A DNA stretch of 64,000 nt, taken from Sphingorhabdus sp. (GTDB taxonomy: Bacteria; Pseudomonadota; Alphaproteobacteria; Sphingomonadales; Sphingomonadaceae). The stretch is from assembly GCA_028279555.1 (NCBI GenBank), contig JANQNO010000005.1, forward strand, positions 1 to 64,000, read 5' to 3'. The notes under the pieces were generated by a model. The model ran no database searches and had not been told where the DNA came from. It saw only the letters and a program-made list of their open reading frames with translations. Below, piece by piece: positions 32,754 through 41,410 of this stretch (the first letter of the stretch is position 1; each line of letters starts with the position of its first letter). A program made the position numbers and the translations under genes.

Positions 32754-34010
32754 CTACATAGGGATTTTGGGCGCTGTGCCCGGTCGGCTGAAGAGCCTGC
32801 CGCGCTCACCCCAGGCCACGATGAGCAGGCTGACCATCCCGCAGCAGCAAAAACCAATGGCGATCGGCGTGACGCTGCCGTCGAATTGCTGGCCGATCGC
32901 CGTACCGATACCCGCCCCCAATAGGGTGCGGACGGTGTTTTGAAAGGAGGAAGCAGCGCCTGCCATCGCACCGAAGGGCTGCATGGCAATCGATGAAAAG
33001 TTGGATCCGATAAACCCAATCATCGCCATATTGATGGTCAGCAGGGCAATAAACAGGGCAAGCGAAGCCGGAAAAAGCCATGAAGCAATAAGCTGTAACA
33101 GGCCCATGGTAATGAAAATCAGGACAGCGGCGTGCGAAACGCGGCGGGCACCGTATCGCTCGACTATGCGGCTGTTGGTGAAGTTTGCGCAGGCAATTCC
33201 AATGGCAATAATGGCAAAGCCGATAGGGAAAAATTCGCGCGCGCCAAAAGCATCTCCAAACAGTTGTTCGGCGGCATTCAGAAAACCATAAAGCGCGCCT
33301 ATGGCCATCCCGCTCGCCATGACATAGGCCAAAGCCACCCTGTTTGATGTGACCTTTTTCCAAACAGCCAGTATCCTGTCCGTACGGATGGGAATCACAT
33401 TCTTCGGATCGAGCGTTTCAGGCAGCCGCCACCAGACCCAGATCGCCACGCCGATGCCAAGAAAGGCGAATAGATCAAAAATCGCGCGCCATGGCGCAAT
33501 GAGCAAAATCACGGCACCAAGAGAGGGCGCAATGATGGGGACGATCATGAAAATCATGAAGATGAGAGACATGCGCCGCGCCATCGCATCGCCCTCGAAC
33601 CGGTCGCGAATAACCGCTGCAACGAGCACGCCCATCGCCGCACCGCAAAGCCCCTGGCCGACGCGAAGCCCCAGCAAAATTTCGAAACTGGGTGCAAAAG
33701 CGCAAGCGAGTGAAAAGAGCGAGTAGCAGACAACCGTGGGCAGCATTACCGTCTTGCGGCCGAAACGATCCGAGAGCGGGCCATAGAATAGCGAGCCCAG
33801 CCCCATGCCGAGCAGGTAGCTGCTGATCACATATTGCACGCGGTTCGCGTCGCTCAGCCCAAAAGCCGATGTCATGTCGGGAAATGCAGGCAGCATCGTA
33901 TCGATGGCAAGCGCATTGAGCGCCATCAGTGAGGCCATCATCACCACCAGTTCCCGCTCTGATGGCATCGCTTTTTTCAGCGAAGAAGGTGTCCGGCCTT
34001 GCATTGCCAT
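32754..34010 (-). CDS. Bcr/CflA-family multidrug efflux MFS transporter
   Basis: About 418 residues with 12 hydrophobic helices. The DHA1 motif A is clear (GSLFYGPLSDRFGRKTVMLP), the TM1 region shows the Bcr-type LMALNALAIDTMLPAFPDM, and motif C-like GLCGAAMGVLVAAVIRDRF. Likely exports drugs or small metabolites by proton antiport. The start is uncertain: an ATG GCA ATG at 34010/34004 follows CATAGG; the ORF is open to 34049. It is divergent from dinB, with only about 44 bp between starts. Confidence 0.9.
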   Translation of the reverse strand: MAMQGRTPSSLKKAMPSERELVVMMASLMALNALAIDTMLPAFPDMTSAFGLSDANRVQYVISSYLLGMGLGSLFYGPLSDRFGRKTVMLPTVVCYSLFSLACAFAPSFEILLGLRVGQGLCGAAMGVLVAAVIRDRFEGDAMARRMSLIFMIFMIVPIIAPSLGAVILLIAPWRAIFDLFAFLGIGVAIWVWWRLPETLDPKNVIPIRTDRILAVWKKVTSNRVALAYVMASGMAIGALYGFLNAAEQLFGDAFGAREFFPIGFAIIAIGIACANFTNSRIVERYGARRVSHAAVLIFITMGLLQLIASWLFPASLALFIALLTINMAMIGFIGSNFSSIAMQPFGAMAGAASSFQNTVRTLLGAGIGTAIGQQFDGSVTPIAIGFCCCGMVSLLIVAWGERGRLFSRPGTAPKIPM

Positions 34011-34054
34011 CCTATGGGGCTTTTGCAGCAGCTTTGCTATAGGCTGCATTGCCG

Positions 34055-35164
34055 ATGAGCGACGATTCTTCCCAAGTCCGCAAGATCATTCACGTAGACA
34101 TGGATGCCTTTTTCGCGAGTGTTGAGCAGCGCGACAATCCTGAGCTACGCAGCAGACCGGTGGCGGTAGGCGGTTCATCGAGCCGCGGCGTCGTCGCCGC
34201 TGCAAGCTACGAGGCCCGAAAATTCGGTGTCAAATCCGCGATGCCTTCGTCGCGTGCCATTCGGCTCTGCCCCGATCTTGTCTTCGTCAAAAGCAACTTT
34301 GAGAAATACCGCGCCGTCTCGCGGCAAATCCGCGAGATTTTTGCGCGCCACACCGATCTCATTCAGCCGCTGTCGCTCGACGAAGCCTATCTCGACGTGA
34401 CCGAAGACAAACAAGGCATCGGTTCGGCTATCAAGATTGCTCAGGCGATACGAAGGGCAATCCGCGAAGAAACGGAGCTCACCGCGAGCGCCGGGGTCAG
34501 CTACAACAAGTTTATCGCAAAAATAGCCAGCGACCAGAACAAGCCCGACGGCCTTTGTGTTATATTGCCAAAGGATGGCCCGGACTTTGTTGCCAGCCTT
34601 CCGGTCCGGCGATTCCACGGCGTAGGTCCGCGCACAGCGGAGAAAATGGCTAGGCTTGGTATAGAAACCGGGGCCGATCTGCGTGGTAAAGACGAGGGCT
34701 GGCTCACGCAGAATTTCGGGAGTTGGGGCAGTTATCTTTACAGTGCCGCGCGCGGTATCGACAATCGCCCGGTCAATCCCAACCGCGTCCGCAAATCGGT
34801 GGGGGGCGAGAGAACCTATCACAAGGACAAGGTAGCTGAAGACGAAATTTGGGCTGCATTCGGCGAAATTATCGATATTGTCTGGGAGCGCATCGAGAAC
34901 AACCGGGCAAAGGGCCGCACCGTCATCCTGAAAGCGCGATACGCGGACTTCAAAACTGTCACCCGCAGTCAAAGTTTACAGCGTCCGGTGAAGGACAAGC
35001 AGGAATTTGCCAGGATGGGCCATGAATTAATGGAGCAGTTGCTGCCTTCGCCTCTCGGGTTTCGGCTGCTGGGCCTCACGCTAGCCGGATTGCATAATGA
35101 TGCCAAAGAGGACGAAATGCGGGAAGCGCAAGCTCAATTGCACCTTTTCGATATTGAAAAATGA
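34055..35164 (+). CDS. dinB: DNA polymerase IV
   Basis: A 369-residue Y-family translesion polymerase. Visible motifs are HVDMDAFFASVEQRD (catalytic Asp pair), SYEARKFGVKSAMPS, QPLSLDEAYLDVT (catalytic DE), ASAGVSYNKFIAKIASDQNKPDG, and HhH segment VRRFHGVGPRTAEKMARLGIETGADLR. The C-terminal QAQLHLFDIEK resembles a beta-clamp-binding motif (QLxLF). The frame begins at a TTG at 34049; the ATG at 34055 is more likely. No LexA box was found in the short upstream gap. Confidence 0.96.
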   Translation: MSDDSSQVRKIIHVDMDAFFASVEQRDNPELRSRPVAVGGSSSRGVVAAASYEARKFGVKSAMPSSRAIRLCPDLVFVKSNFEKYRAVSRQIREIFARHTDLIQPLSLDEAYLDVTEDKQGIGSAIKIAQAIRRAIREETELTASAGVSYNKFIAKIASDQNKPDGLCVILPKDGPDFVASLPVRRFHGVGPRTAEKMARLGIETGADLRGKDEGWLTQNFGSWGSYLYSAARGIDNRPVNPNRVRKSVGGERTYHKDKVAEDEIWAAFGEIIDIVWERIENNRAKGRTVILKARYADFKTVTRSQSLQRPVKDKQEFARMGHELMEQLLPSPLGFRLLGLTLAGLHNDAKEDEMREAQAQLHLFDIEK

Positions 35165-35192
35165 AGAAATGCTTCATAAATCACAAAACTGA

Positions 35193-35206
35193 ATTATTCG
35201 AATAAT
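35193..35206. promoter_or_regulatory. 14-bp perfect palindrome upstream of the TetR gene
   Basis: ATTATTCGAATAAT is a perfect palindrome with its end 34 bp before the tetR ATG at 35241, in an AT-rich stretch. This is a typical position for an autoregulatory operator of a TetR-type repressor. Confidence 0.5.
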
Positions 35207-35240
35207 ACACTTTGCGTGGCTTCAGGGAAGGACATTGCAG

Positions 35241-35885
35241 ATGCCTCGACCGCAAACCGATATCGAAGCGGGCCGCCGCTTGCTGCTGGATTCGGTTGAA
35301 AAGATTGTCCAGCAACGCGGTGCTACCGATATTTCAATGACCGAGCTGGCCACCGAAGCGGGCATGTCGCCCGCCAATGTCTACCGCTTTTTCGAGAGCA
35401 AAGAAGCCGTGATGGAGGCCGTTGCCGAGGACTGGTTCACTGACAAGGTGGCCATCATGGAAGATGTTGTCGAGCGCGACATTTCCGCACCGGAAAAGAT
35501 GCATGCTTTCTTTGCCGAGCGGTTCAACAAAATGTCTGAACATTTGGCCGAGGATCCCGAGCTATTTGCAAGTTATCTGGAGCTTGGCCGCCAGTATTTC
35601 GAGGTGATCAAGGGCTATGTCGATCTGGGCGATCACTATCTGTCGCTGATCGTCGCGCAGGCGATGGAAGAAGGATATTTTGATGGACTCTCCATCGACC
35701 GCTGTGTTTCGCTGATCAATCAGATGGTGCAGCCCTATTGCAATCCAGACGTGCTTTTGTTTCAGAGCCAGAATCTGTCGGAAGAAAAGCTGAGGCAGAT
35801 TATACAGACGATCTTTATTGGGCTGGGCAAGTCCCTGCCCGAGAGCGGAGGCGAGCAGAAGCCGGCGATCAAGCTGGTTTCTTGA
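35241..35885 (+). CDS. TetR/AcrR-family transcriptional regulator
   Basis: A 214-residue one-component regulator with an N-terminal HTH (GRRLLLDSVEKIVQQRGATDISMTELATEAGMSPANVYRFFESKEAVMEAVAEDWF) and an all-alpha ligand-binding/dimerisation domain, sharing the overall layout of fatty-acid/acyl-CoA responsive TetR proteins. The start at 35241 follows GGAAGGACATTGCAG. Its convergent neighbour is a class II aldolase and it lies just upstream of the nitronate monooxygenase-kinase-dehydrogenase cluster, so it may control that locus. Confidence 0.9.
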   Translation: MPRPQTDIEAGRRLLLDSVEKIVQQRGATDISMTELATEAGMSPANVYRFFESKEAVMEAVAEDWFTDKVAIMEDVVERDISAPEKMHAFFAERFNKMSEHLAEDPELFASYLELGRQYFEVIKGYVDLGDHYLSLIVAQAMEEGYFDGLSIDRCVSLINQMVQPYCNPDVLLFQSQNLSEEKLRQIIQTIFIGLGKSLPESGGEQKPAIKLVS

Positions 35886-35925
35886 AAGAGTTCGCTATCG
35901 CTTCTCCAAAACCAGAGCCCGGCCC

Positions 35926-36768
35926 CTAGTAATCATGCCCAGGATTGGTGCGTTCCAGCTTGCGCATCAGCCCAGGCCAAATCAGATTATCACCTAGCCC
36001 CGGTACGAATGCGCTCGCGCCCTGCTGATAGACGCGCTCGCCCATTGCCTTGGGCTCTTCATTGAGCTTTTCCTCGTCGCCCACTGCCTGCGCCAAAATC
36101 TGTGTCTTGCAGGCATTTTCCAGGAAATACATGCGCAGAAATGCGATCGCGCAATTGGGACCGACCGTCAAAGTTCCATGGTTCCGCAGCATGACAAGGC
36201 TCTTGTCGCCCATATCGGCGATAAGCCGTTCGCGTTCATCCAGTTCCAGCGCGATGCCCTCATAATCATGATAGGCGAGATCCTCCTGCACCTGCATGGA
36301 GAATTGCGAGTAGCGGCGCAGGCCATCTTTCTGGATCGATACAGCTATGCCGTAAGGCGTGTGCACATGGATAACGCATCCGGCATCCTCACGCGCGCTG
36401 TGTACAGCGCTGTGAATAGTAAAGCCTGCAGGATTGATGAAATAGGGCGTGTCCTGCTTGATGTTACCATCGAGGTCGATCTTGACCAGCGACGAAGCGG
36501 TCATCTCGTCAAACAACACACCGTATGGATTGATCAGAAAGCGCTCTTCACCATCCTCGTCTGGCAAGCGTGCTGAGATGTGCGTGAAGACGAGGTCGGT
36601 CCAGGCATGCATTGCGCAGAGCCGGTAGGTCGCGGCAAGCGCCACACGCTGCTGCCATTCAGCATCGGAAACCTTGCCTTCCAGCCGTTCGACGCTCGAC
36701 GGGTCAGGGATGTTGAAACCCGGCGCTGTGTTCATGGTCGCAGCAGTGTCCTTGATTGCGGTCGCCAT
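35926..36768 (-). CDS. Class II aldolase/adducin family protein
   Basis: A 280-residue metal-dependent aldolase-fold protein. Zinc ligands and catalytic residues are seen in TDLVFTHISARLP, AGCVIHVHTPYGIAVS and LVMLRNHGTLTVGP. Substrate unknown; members include L-fuculose-phosphate aldolase and also catabolic dehydratase-like enzymes. The start at 36768 has a strong AGAGGAGAA site. It is divergent from the first nitronate monooxygenase gene, with a perfect 18-bp palindrome in the gap, which suggests common control. Confidence 0.9.
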   Translation of the reverse strand: MATAIKDTAATMNTAPGFNIPDPSSVERLEGKVSDAEWQQRVALAATYRLCAMHAWTDLVFTHISARLPDEDGEERFLINPYGVLFDEMTASSLVKIDLDGNIKQDTPYFINPAGFTIHSAVHSAREDAGCVIHVHTPYGIAVSIQKDGLRRYSQFSMQVQEDLAYHDYEGIALELDERERLIADMGDKSLVMLRNHGTLTVGPNCAIAFLRMYFLENACKTQILAQAVGDEEKLNEEPKAMGERVYQQGASAFVPGLGDNLIWPGLMRKLERTNPGHDY

Positions 36769-36849
36769 AGCTATTCTCCTCTTCGAATCCGTTTGGTTCA
36801 ACGTGAAGCTGGCCTTGACCCTAGAGGGGAATCGCCGCAAGGTAAATTC

Positions 36850-36867
36850 TTTAATCGTCCGATTAAA
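36850..36867. promoter_or_regulatory. 18-bp palindromic operator candidate between aldolase and monooxygenase genes
   Basis: TTTAATCG, TC, CGATTAAA: perfect 8-bp inverted repeat with a 2-bp spacer. It lies 17 bp before the ATG of the nitronate monooxygenase-like gene and 82 bp before the divergent aldolase. The size and symmetry are those of TetR-family operators. Confidence 0.65.
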
Positions 36868-36884
36868 CCCGAGAAAGATGCCAT

Positions 36885-37814
36885 ATGTTCAAAAACCGCA
36901 TCACGGAGATGCTCGGCGTACAATATCCGATTCTACAGGCACCGATGGGTTGGATTGCACGGGCACCGCTGGCCTCTGCCATGTCCAATGCCGGTGGCAT
37001 GGGAATTATCGAGACCTCGTCCGGTGAGCTCGACAATGTTCGCGAGGAAATCAGGAAGATGGCTGATCTAACGGACAAGCCATTCGGGGTAAATATCGCG
37101 CAGGCGTTCGTTCGTGATCCGGGCATAGTTGACTTTGTCGTCGACCAGGGAATCAAATTTGTGACCACGTCCGCCGGCGATCCCAACCGTTATTGCGGCC
37201 CGCTCAAGGAGGCGGGTTTGACGGTCTTTCACGTGGTCCCCAATCTCGCCGGAGCGCTGAAAGCGATCGACGCGGGCGTCGATGGTCTCGTCGTCGAAGG
37301 CGGCGAGGGTGGCGGTTTTAAAAACAAGAATGATGTCGCGCTGATGGTGCTGCTGCCGCTGATAAGAGAGAAAACCGATGTGCCTATCATCGCGGCCGGC
37401 GGAATTGCCTGCGGGCGCACTATGGCGGCTGCCTTTGCGCTTGGCGCAGAGGGCGTGCAGATGGGAACGCGTATGGTCAGCGCAGCGGAAAGCCCGGTGC
37501 ATGACAACTGGAAGCAAACTATCCTAGACGCTTCGGAAACAGATACGCTTTTCCTCAATCGCCATGGGCAGGGTCCGGCGTTGCGCGCGCTGCGAACCAA
37601 GCGTACGGAAAAACTGCAAAGGGACCCGCCCGAACATATCATGGGTGAGATGGCGAATGCGCTCGATCTTTACTTCGGCGGCGACATGGAGGCGGCAATC
37701 GCCCTTTCCGGCCAGGTGGCCGGACGGATTGATAAGGTGAAGCCAGTCAAACAAATAGTCGAGGAAATTGTCAGCGACTACAAACAGGTCATCGCAGGAA
37801 TGGCCGCAAACTGA
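36885..37814 (+). CDS. Nitronate monooxygenase-family FMN protein (paralogue 1)
   Basis: A 309-residue TIM-barrel flavoprotein of the nitronate monooxygenase/2-nitropropane dioxygenase family: QYPILQAPMGWIARAPLASAMSNAGGMGII at the N-terminus, DGLVVEGGEGGGFKN, PIIAAGGIACGRTMAAAFALGAEGVQMGTRM at the phosphate-binding region. Members oxidise alkyl nitronates or act as NADH:quinone reductases and enoyl-type enzymes; the physiological substrate here is unknown. It is the first gene of a probable operon running to 42.2 kb and is paralogous to the following gene. Confidence 0.92.
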   Translation: MFKNRITEMLGVQYPILQAPMGWIARAPLASAMSNAGGMGIIETSSGELDNVREEIRKMADLTDKPFGVNIAQAFVRDPGIVDFVVDQGIKFVTTSAGDPNRYCGPLKEAGLTVFHVVPNLAGALKAIDAGVDGLVVEGGEGGGFKNKNDVALMVLLPLIREKTDVPIIAAGGIACGRTMAAAFALGAEGVQMGTRMVSAAESPVHDNWKQTILDASETDTLFLNRHGQGPALRALRTKRTEKLQRDPPEHIMGEMANALDLYFGGDMEAAIALSGQVAGRIDKVKPVKQIVEEIVSDYKQVIAGMAAN

Positions 37815-37832
37815 ATATCTGGGAGAATATCT

Positions 37833-38807
37833 ATGAAGACCCGAATTACCGAAATGTTTGGTATCGAGCATCCGATCATTCAGGGCGGCATGCATTATGT
37901 GGGTTTTGCTGAAATGGCTGCGGCGGTCTCAAATGCAGGCGGAATGGGCACGATCACGGGGCTGACGCTGGGCACACCGGAAAAGCTCGCCGACGAGATT
38001 GCAAGATGCAAGGATATGACGGACAAGCCCTTTGCGGTAAATCTTACCTTTCTGCCTTCGCTGACGCCGCCCGATTATCCAGGGCTGGTTGCTGCTATCA
38101 TCAAGGGTGGAGTCAAGGTAGTCGAGACGGCTGGGCGCAACCCGCAGCAGGTGCTGCCTGCTCTCAAGGATGCGGGGATCAAGGTGATCCATAAATGCAC
38201 CAGCGTCAGGCATAGTCTGAAGGCGCAGGAAATCGGCTGCGACGCGGTGAGCGTGGATGGCTTCGAATGCGGCGGACACCCTGGCGAAGATGATATCCCC
38301 AATATGATCCTGCTGCCGCGCGCGGCAGACGAGCTGGAAATTCCATTCGTGGCATCCGGCGGCATGGCGGATGCGCGCAGTCTGGTGGCATCGCTATCGA
38401 TGGGGGCAGACGGCATGAATATGGGCACACGCTTTATTGCGACCAAGGAGGCCCCGGTTCATGACAATGTGAAAGCAGCGATCGTTGCAGCTTCGGAGCT
38501 GGATACGCGTCTTGTCATGCGGCCGCTGCGCAACACCGAGCGAGTGATGACCAATGAAGCTGTCGAAGAATTGCTGCGCATCGAGAAAGAGAAAGGCGCG
38601 GACCTGAAATTCGAGGATATCATTGAAAAGGTTGCCGGCGTTTATCCCAAGATCATGATGGAGGGTGCGATGGATGAAGGTGCCTGGTCCTGCGGCATGG
38701 TGGCCGGGCTGATTGACGACATCCCCACCTGTAAGGAACTCATCGACCGCATCATGAGCGAGGCGGATGCTTTGATCAATGAACGGTTGAAAGCCATGGC
38801 CGCCTAG
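37833..38807 (+). CDS. Nitronate monooxygenase-family FMN protein (paralogue 2)
   Basis: A 324-residue paralogue of the preceding gene with the same architecture: HPIIQGGMHYVGFAEMAAAVSNAGGMGTITGL, DAVSVDGFECGGHPGEDD, PFVASGGMADARSLVASLSMGADGMNMGTRF. The overall level of identity to its neighbour is modest, so the two probably have different substrates rather than being a recent duplication. Gap 18 bp to the previous gene, 3 bp to the next (phosphotransferase), so it is almost certainly cotranscribed. Confidence 0.92.
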   Translation: MKTRITEMFGIEHPIIQGGMHYVGFAEMAAAVSNAGGMGTITGLTLGTPEKLADEIARCKDMTDKPFAVNLTFLPSLTPPDYPGLVAAIIKGGVKVVETAGRNPQQVLPALKDAGIKVIHKCTSVRHSLKAQEIGCDAVSVDGFECGGHPGEDDIPNMILLPRAADELEIPFVASGGMADARSLVASLSMGADGMNMGTRFIATKEAPVHDNVKAAIVAASELDTRLVMRPLRNTERVMTNEAVEELLRIEKEKGADLKFEDIIEKVAGVYPKIMMEGAMDEGAWSCGMVAGLIDDIPTCKELIDRIMSEADALINERLKAMAA

Positions 38808-38810
38808 CAA

Positions 38811-40139
38811 ATGGCCAAACTGACTTCTGCCCTCTCCACCGCCATGGCCCGGATAACAGGGCAGGGCGGTGAGGTGGAAGCGCTGGCACGGCTTTCCGGC
38901 GGTGCGACTATGGAAAGCTGGTCATTTGATTTTTGCGGCGAAGGGTTTGTCCTGCGCCGCGCGCCATCGGACGAAATGATGGCGGGGCGCGTCCTTGGTC
39001 TGGAAAACGAGGCGGAACTGGTCGTGGTGGCGCGCAACGCGGGTGTTACCGCGCCCGAAGTCATCGGCATTTTGGAACCGGACGACGGGCTTGGCCGCGG
39101 CTATGTGATGCGGCGGGTAAAGGCCGAGGTTAGCCCGGCAATAATTTTGGCTGATCCGCCATCGCACCTCATCCAGGATATTGCGCGCGAGCTCGCTGCC
39201 ATTCACAAAATTCGGCCACGCGAAGATCTGCAAGTGCCGCGTCTAGATGTGCCCGAGATGCTGGCCGATTTCAAATTGCGCTTTGCTGAATATGGAGGCG
39301 ATCGCCCCATCATAGCTCTCGCGATAAAATGGTGCGAGGATAATATGCCTGAACCGGCCCAACCTGTGCTGGTGCATGGCGATTTTCGCATGGGCAATCT
39401 GATGGTTGATAAGGCAGGGCTGGCAGCCGTGCTCGATTGGGAACTCGCACATTGGGGCGATGCGCATGACGATCTGGCTTACGGTTGCCTCAACGCCTGG
39501 CGTTTTGGGCAGCTCGACAAGCCAGCTTACGGGTTGGCTTCGCTCAAGGAATTTTTCGCGGTATATGAAGCGTCTGGTGGGGTGGCTGTTGATCGCGAGC
39601 TGTTTCATTTCTGGTTTGTCTTTCGCACGCTATGGTGGGCTCTTGGATGCCTGCAAATGGGAGGTTTCTGGCGCAGCGGGGCAGATCGCAACCTGGAACG
39701 CGCGGTGATCGGGCGGCGCACCGGCGAGAATGAGCTCGATCTCTTGATGCTGCTTGAAGAGGACGCGCCCGAAGCAGAGAAGAAAGGCATTATCCTTCGC
39801 GAGAATAAAACGGCAGCATGCGAGGGCGAGCCTTCTGCGACCGAATTGCTCGAGGCGGTCAAGGAATGGATTGCCTCGGATGTGAAAGCGGCTGCACAGG
39901 GCCGGGAGAAATTCATGGCGGCAGTGGCGATGAACGCACTAGGTATGGTGCAGCGCGAGCTGGCGAACCCGATCGATTATGGCGACAAGGCCCTTTGCAA
40001 TGATATTCTTGCCGGAAGGAAGTCGCTTGCAACCTCGGGCCTGCTCGCCGCATTGCGGGAAAAAGCGCTGCGCAAACTGGCGAATGACGTGCCAAAATAT
40101 GCGCCGCTGAAAGTCGCGCGAACGAAATGGAAGAAATGA
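38811..40139 (+). CDS. APH-fold phosphotransferase (ACAD10/11- or LvaA-like kinase)
   Basis: A 442-residue protein with an aminoglycoside-phosphotransferase kinase fold: LARLSGGATMESWSFDF for the nucleotide loop, VLVHGDFRMGNLMVD with the catalytic Asp, and AAVLDWELAHWGDAHDDLAY with the metal-binding Asp. An extra C-terminal domain of about 120 residues follows. In this genomic pairing with an acyl-CoA dehydrogenase, the family includes the kinase parts of ACAD10/11 and LvaA, which phosphorylate the 4-hydroxyl of 4-hydroxyacyl-CoA. Not an antibiotic resistance gene by context. Its stop overlaps the next gene's start (ATGA). Confidence 0.85.
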   Translation: MAKLTSALSTAMARITGQGGEVEALARLSGGATMESWSFDFCGEGFVLRRAPSDEMMAGRVLGLENEAELVVVARNAGVTAPEVIGILEPDDGLGRGYVMRRVKAEVSPAIILADPPSHLIQDIARELAAIHKIRPREDLQVPRLDVPEMLADFKLRFAEYGGDRPIIALAIKWCEDNMPEPAQPVLVHGDFRMGNLMVDKAGLAAVLDWELAHWGDAHDDLAYGCLNAWRFGQLDKPAYGLASLKEFFAVYEASGGVAVDRELFHFWFVFRTLWWALGCLQMGGFWRSGADRNLERAVIGRRTGENELDLLMLLEEDAPEAEKKGIILRENKTAACEGEPSATELLEAVKEWIASDVKAAAQGREKFMAAVAMNALGMVQRELANPIDYGDKALCNDILAGRKSLATSGLLAALREKALRKLANDVPKYAPLKVARTKWKK

Positions 40140-41410
40140 CGATGTTCGAAATCCCCAAGGGAATCACCGACTATCTGGATGTGCTTGACGATTTTGTCGA
40201 GCGCGAGATCAAACCCATCGAACGGCGCGGCGACAATATCCGCTTTTTCGATCACCGCCGAGAGGATGCCCGCACCGACTGGGATCGCGGTGGCCTTCCC
40301 AATGAAGAATGGGAGAAACTGCTCGGGGAAATGCGCTCGGTGGCCGATGCTGCCGGGCATTATCGCTATGCGCTGCCCAAGGAGTATGGCGGCCAGGATG
40401 GCAGCAACCTCGGCATGGCGGTGATCCGCCATCATTTGGCGCATAAAGGTCTGGGGCTGCATAACGATCTGCAGAATGAAAGCAGCATCGTCGGCAATCT
40501 TGTGCAGCCGCTCATGGTTCGGGATTTCGGCACAGAGGAGCAGAAGCGCGACTATATTCCCGCGATGCTGGAAGGAAAAATGCTCTGGACATTCGGCCTG
40601 ACCGAGGAAGCCCATGGCAGCGATGCGACCTGGATGGAAACGCAGGCCGTTCCGGCAGTGCGCGACGGCGTCGATGGCTGGCTCATCAATGGCGAGAAAA
40701 TGTGGACGACCGGCAGCCATATTGCAACGCATTGCATGGTCTTTGCGCGGCATTCGGGCGACGATGGAAGCCCGCGCGGGATTGGTTGTTTCCTAGTCCC
40801 CTATGACACACCTGGATTTGAAATCGGTGAGTATCTCTGGACATTCAACATGCCCACCGATCATCCCAAAGTATCGCTCACAGATGTCTGGATTCCTGGT
40901 CAAATGGTGCTTGGTGATGTTGAAAACGGTCTCGCCTGCGCGCAGCATTTTGTGCATGAAAATCGCATAAGACAGGCGGCATCATCGCTGGGCGCAGCCC
41001 AATATTGTATCGATGAGGCGGTGAACTATGCACAGGAGCGTAAGCCGTTTGGCAAACCGCTGGCGATAAATCAGGCGATCCAGTTTCCGCTGGTGGAGCT
41101 GCAAACCGATGCCGAGATGCTGCGTCTGCTTATTTTCAAAACGGCGGCAGAAATGGACAGTATGAGCAAACCCGAGGTCGCGATCCGCCTGTCCGACAAA
41201 GTGTCGATGTGCAACTACAAGGCCAACCGGCTCGTCTGCGATGCGGCAGACACCGCGATGCAGGTGCATGGTGGCATTGGCTATTCGCGCCACAAGCCGT
41301 TCGAGCATATCTATCGCCACCATCGTCGCTACCGCATCACCGAAGGCGCGGAAGAGATGCAGATGCGCAAGGTAGCGGGGCATCTCTTCGGTTTCATGGG
41401 GAGAGGCTGA
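40136..41410 (+). CDS. Acyl-CoA dehydrogenase coupled to the kinase gene
   Basis: A 424-residue flavoprotein of the acyl-CoA dehydrogenase family: ALPKEYGGQDGSNLGMAVIRH, MLWTFGLTEEAHGSDATWMETQA for the FAD/substrate region, VHENRIRQAASSLGAAQYCIDEAVNYAQERKPFGKPL, and MQVHGGIGYSRHKPFEHIYRHHRRYRITEGAEEMQ. Sequence layout matches the dehydrogenase partner of APH-type kinases (ACAD10/11; LvaC), which helps isomerise 4-hydroxyacyl-CoA to the 3-hydroxy form. The ATG at 40136 overlaps the kinase stop; a start at 40127 is also possible. Confidence 0.93.
   Translation: MTMFEIPKGITDYLDVLDDFVEREIKPIERRGDNIRFFDHRREDARTDWDRGGLPNEEWEKLLGEMRSVADAAGHYRYALPKEYGGQDGSNLGMAVIRHHLAHKGLGLHNDLQNESSIVGNLVQPLMVRDFGTEEQKRDYIPAMLEGKMLWTFGLTEEAHGSDATWMETQAVPAVRDGVDGWLINGEKMWTTGSHIATHCMVFARHSGDDGSPRGIGCFLVPYDTPGFEIGEYLWTFNMPTDHPKVSLTDVWIPGQMVLGDVENGLACAQHFVHENRIRQAASSLGAAQYCIDEAVNYAQERKPFGKPLAINQAIQFPLVELQTDAEMLRLLIFKTAAEMDSMSKPEVAIRLSDKVSMCNYKANRLVCDAADTAMQVHGGIGYSRHKPFEHIYRHHRRYRITEGAEEMQMRKVAGHLFGFMGRG

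Noticed and set aside
38811-40139. Aminoglycoside resistance for the APH-fold kinase
   Set aside because: Only the kinase fold is shared; its coupling to an acyl-CoA dehydrogenase points to metabolism.
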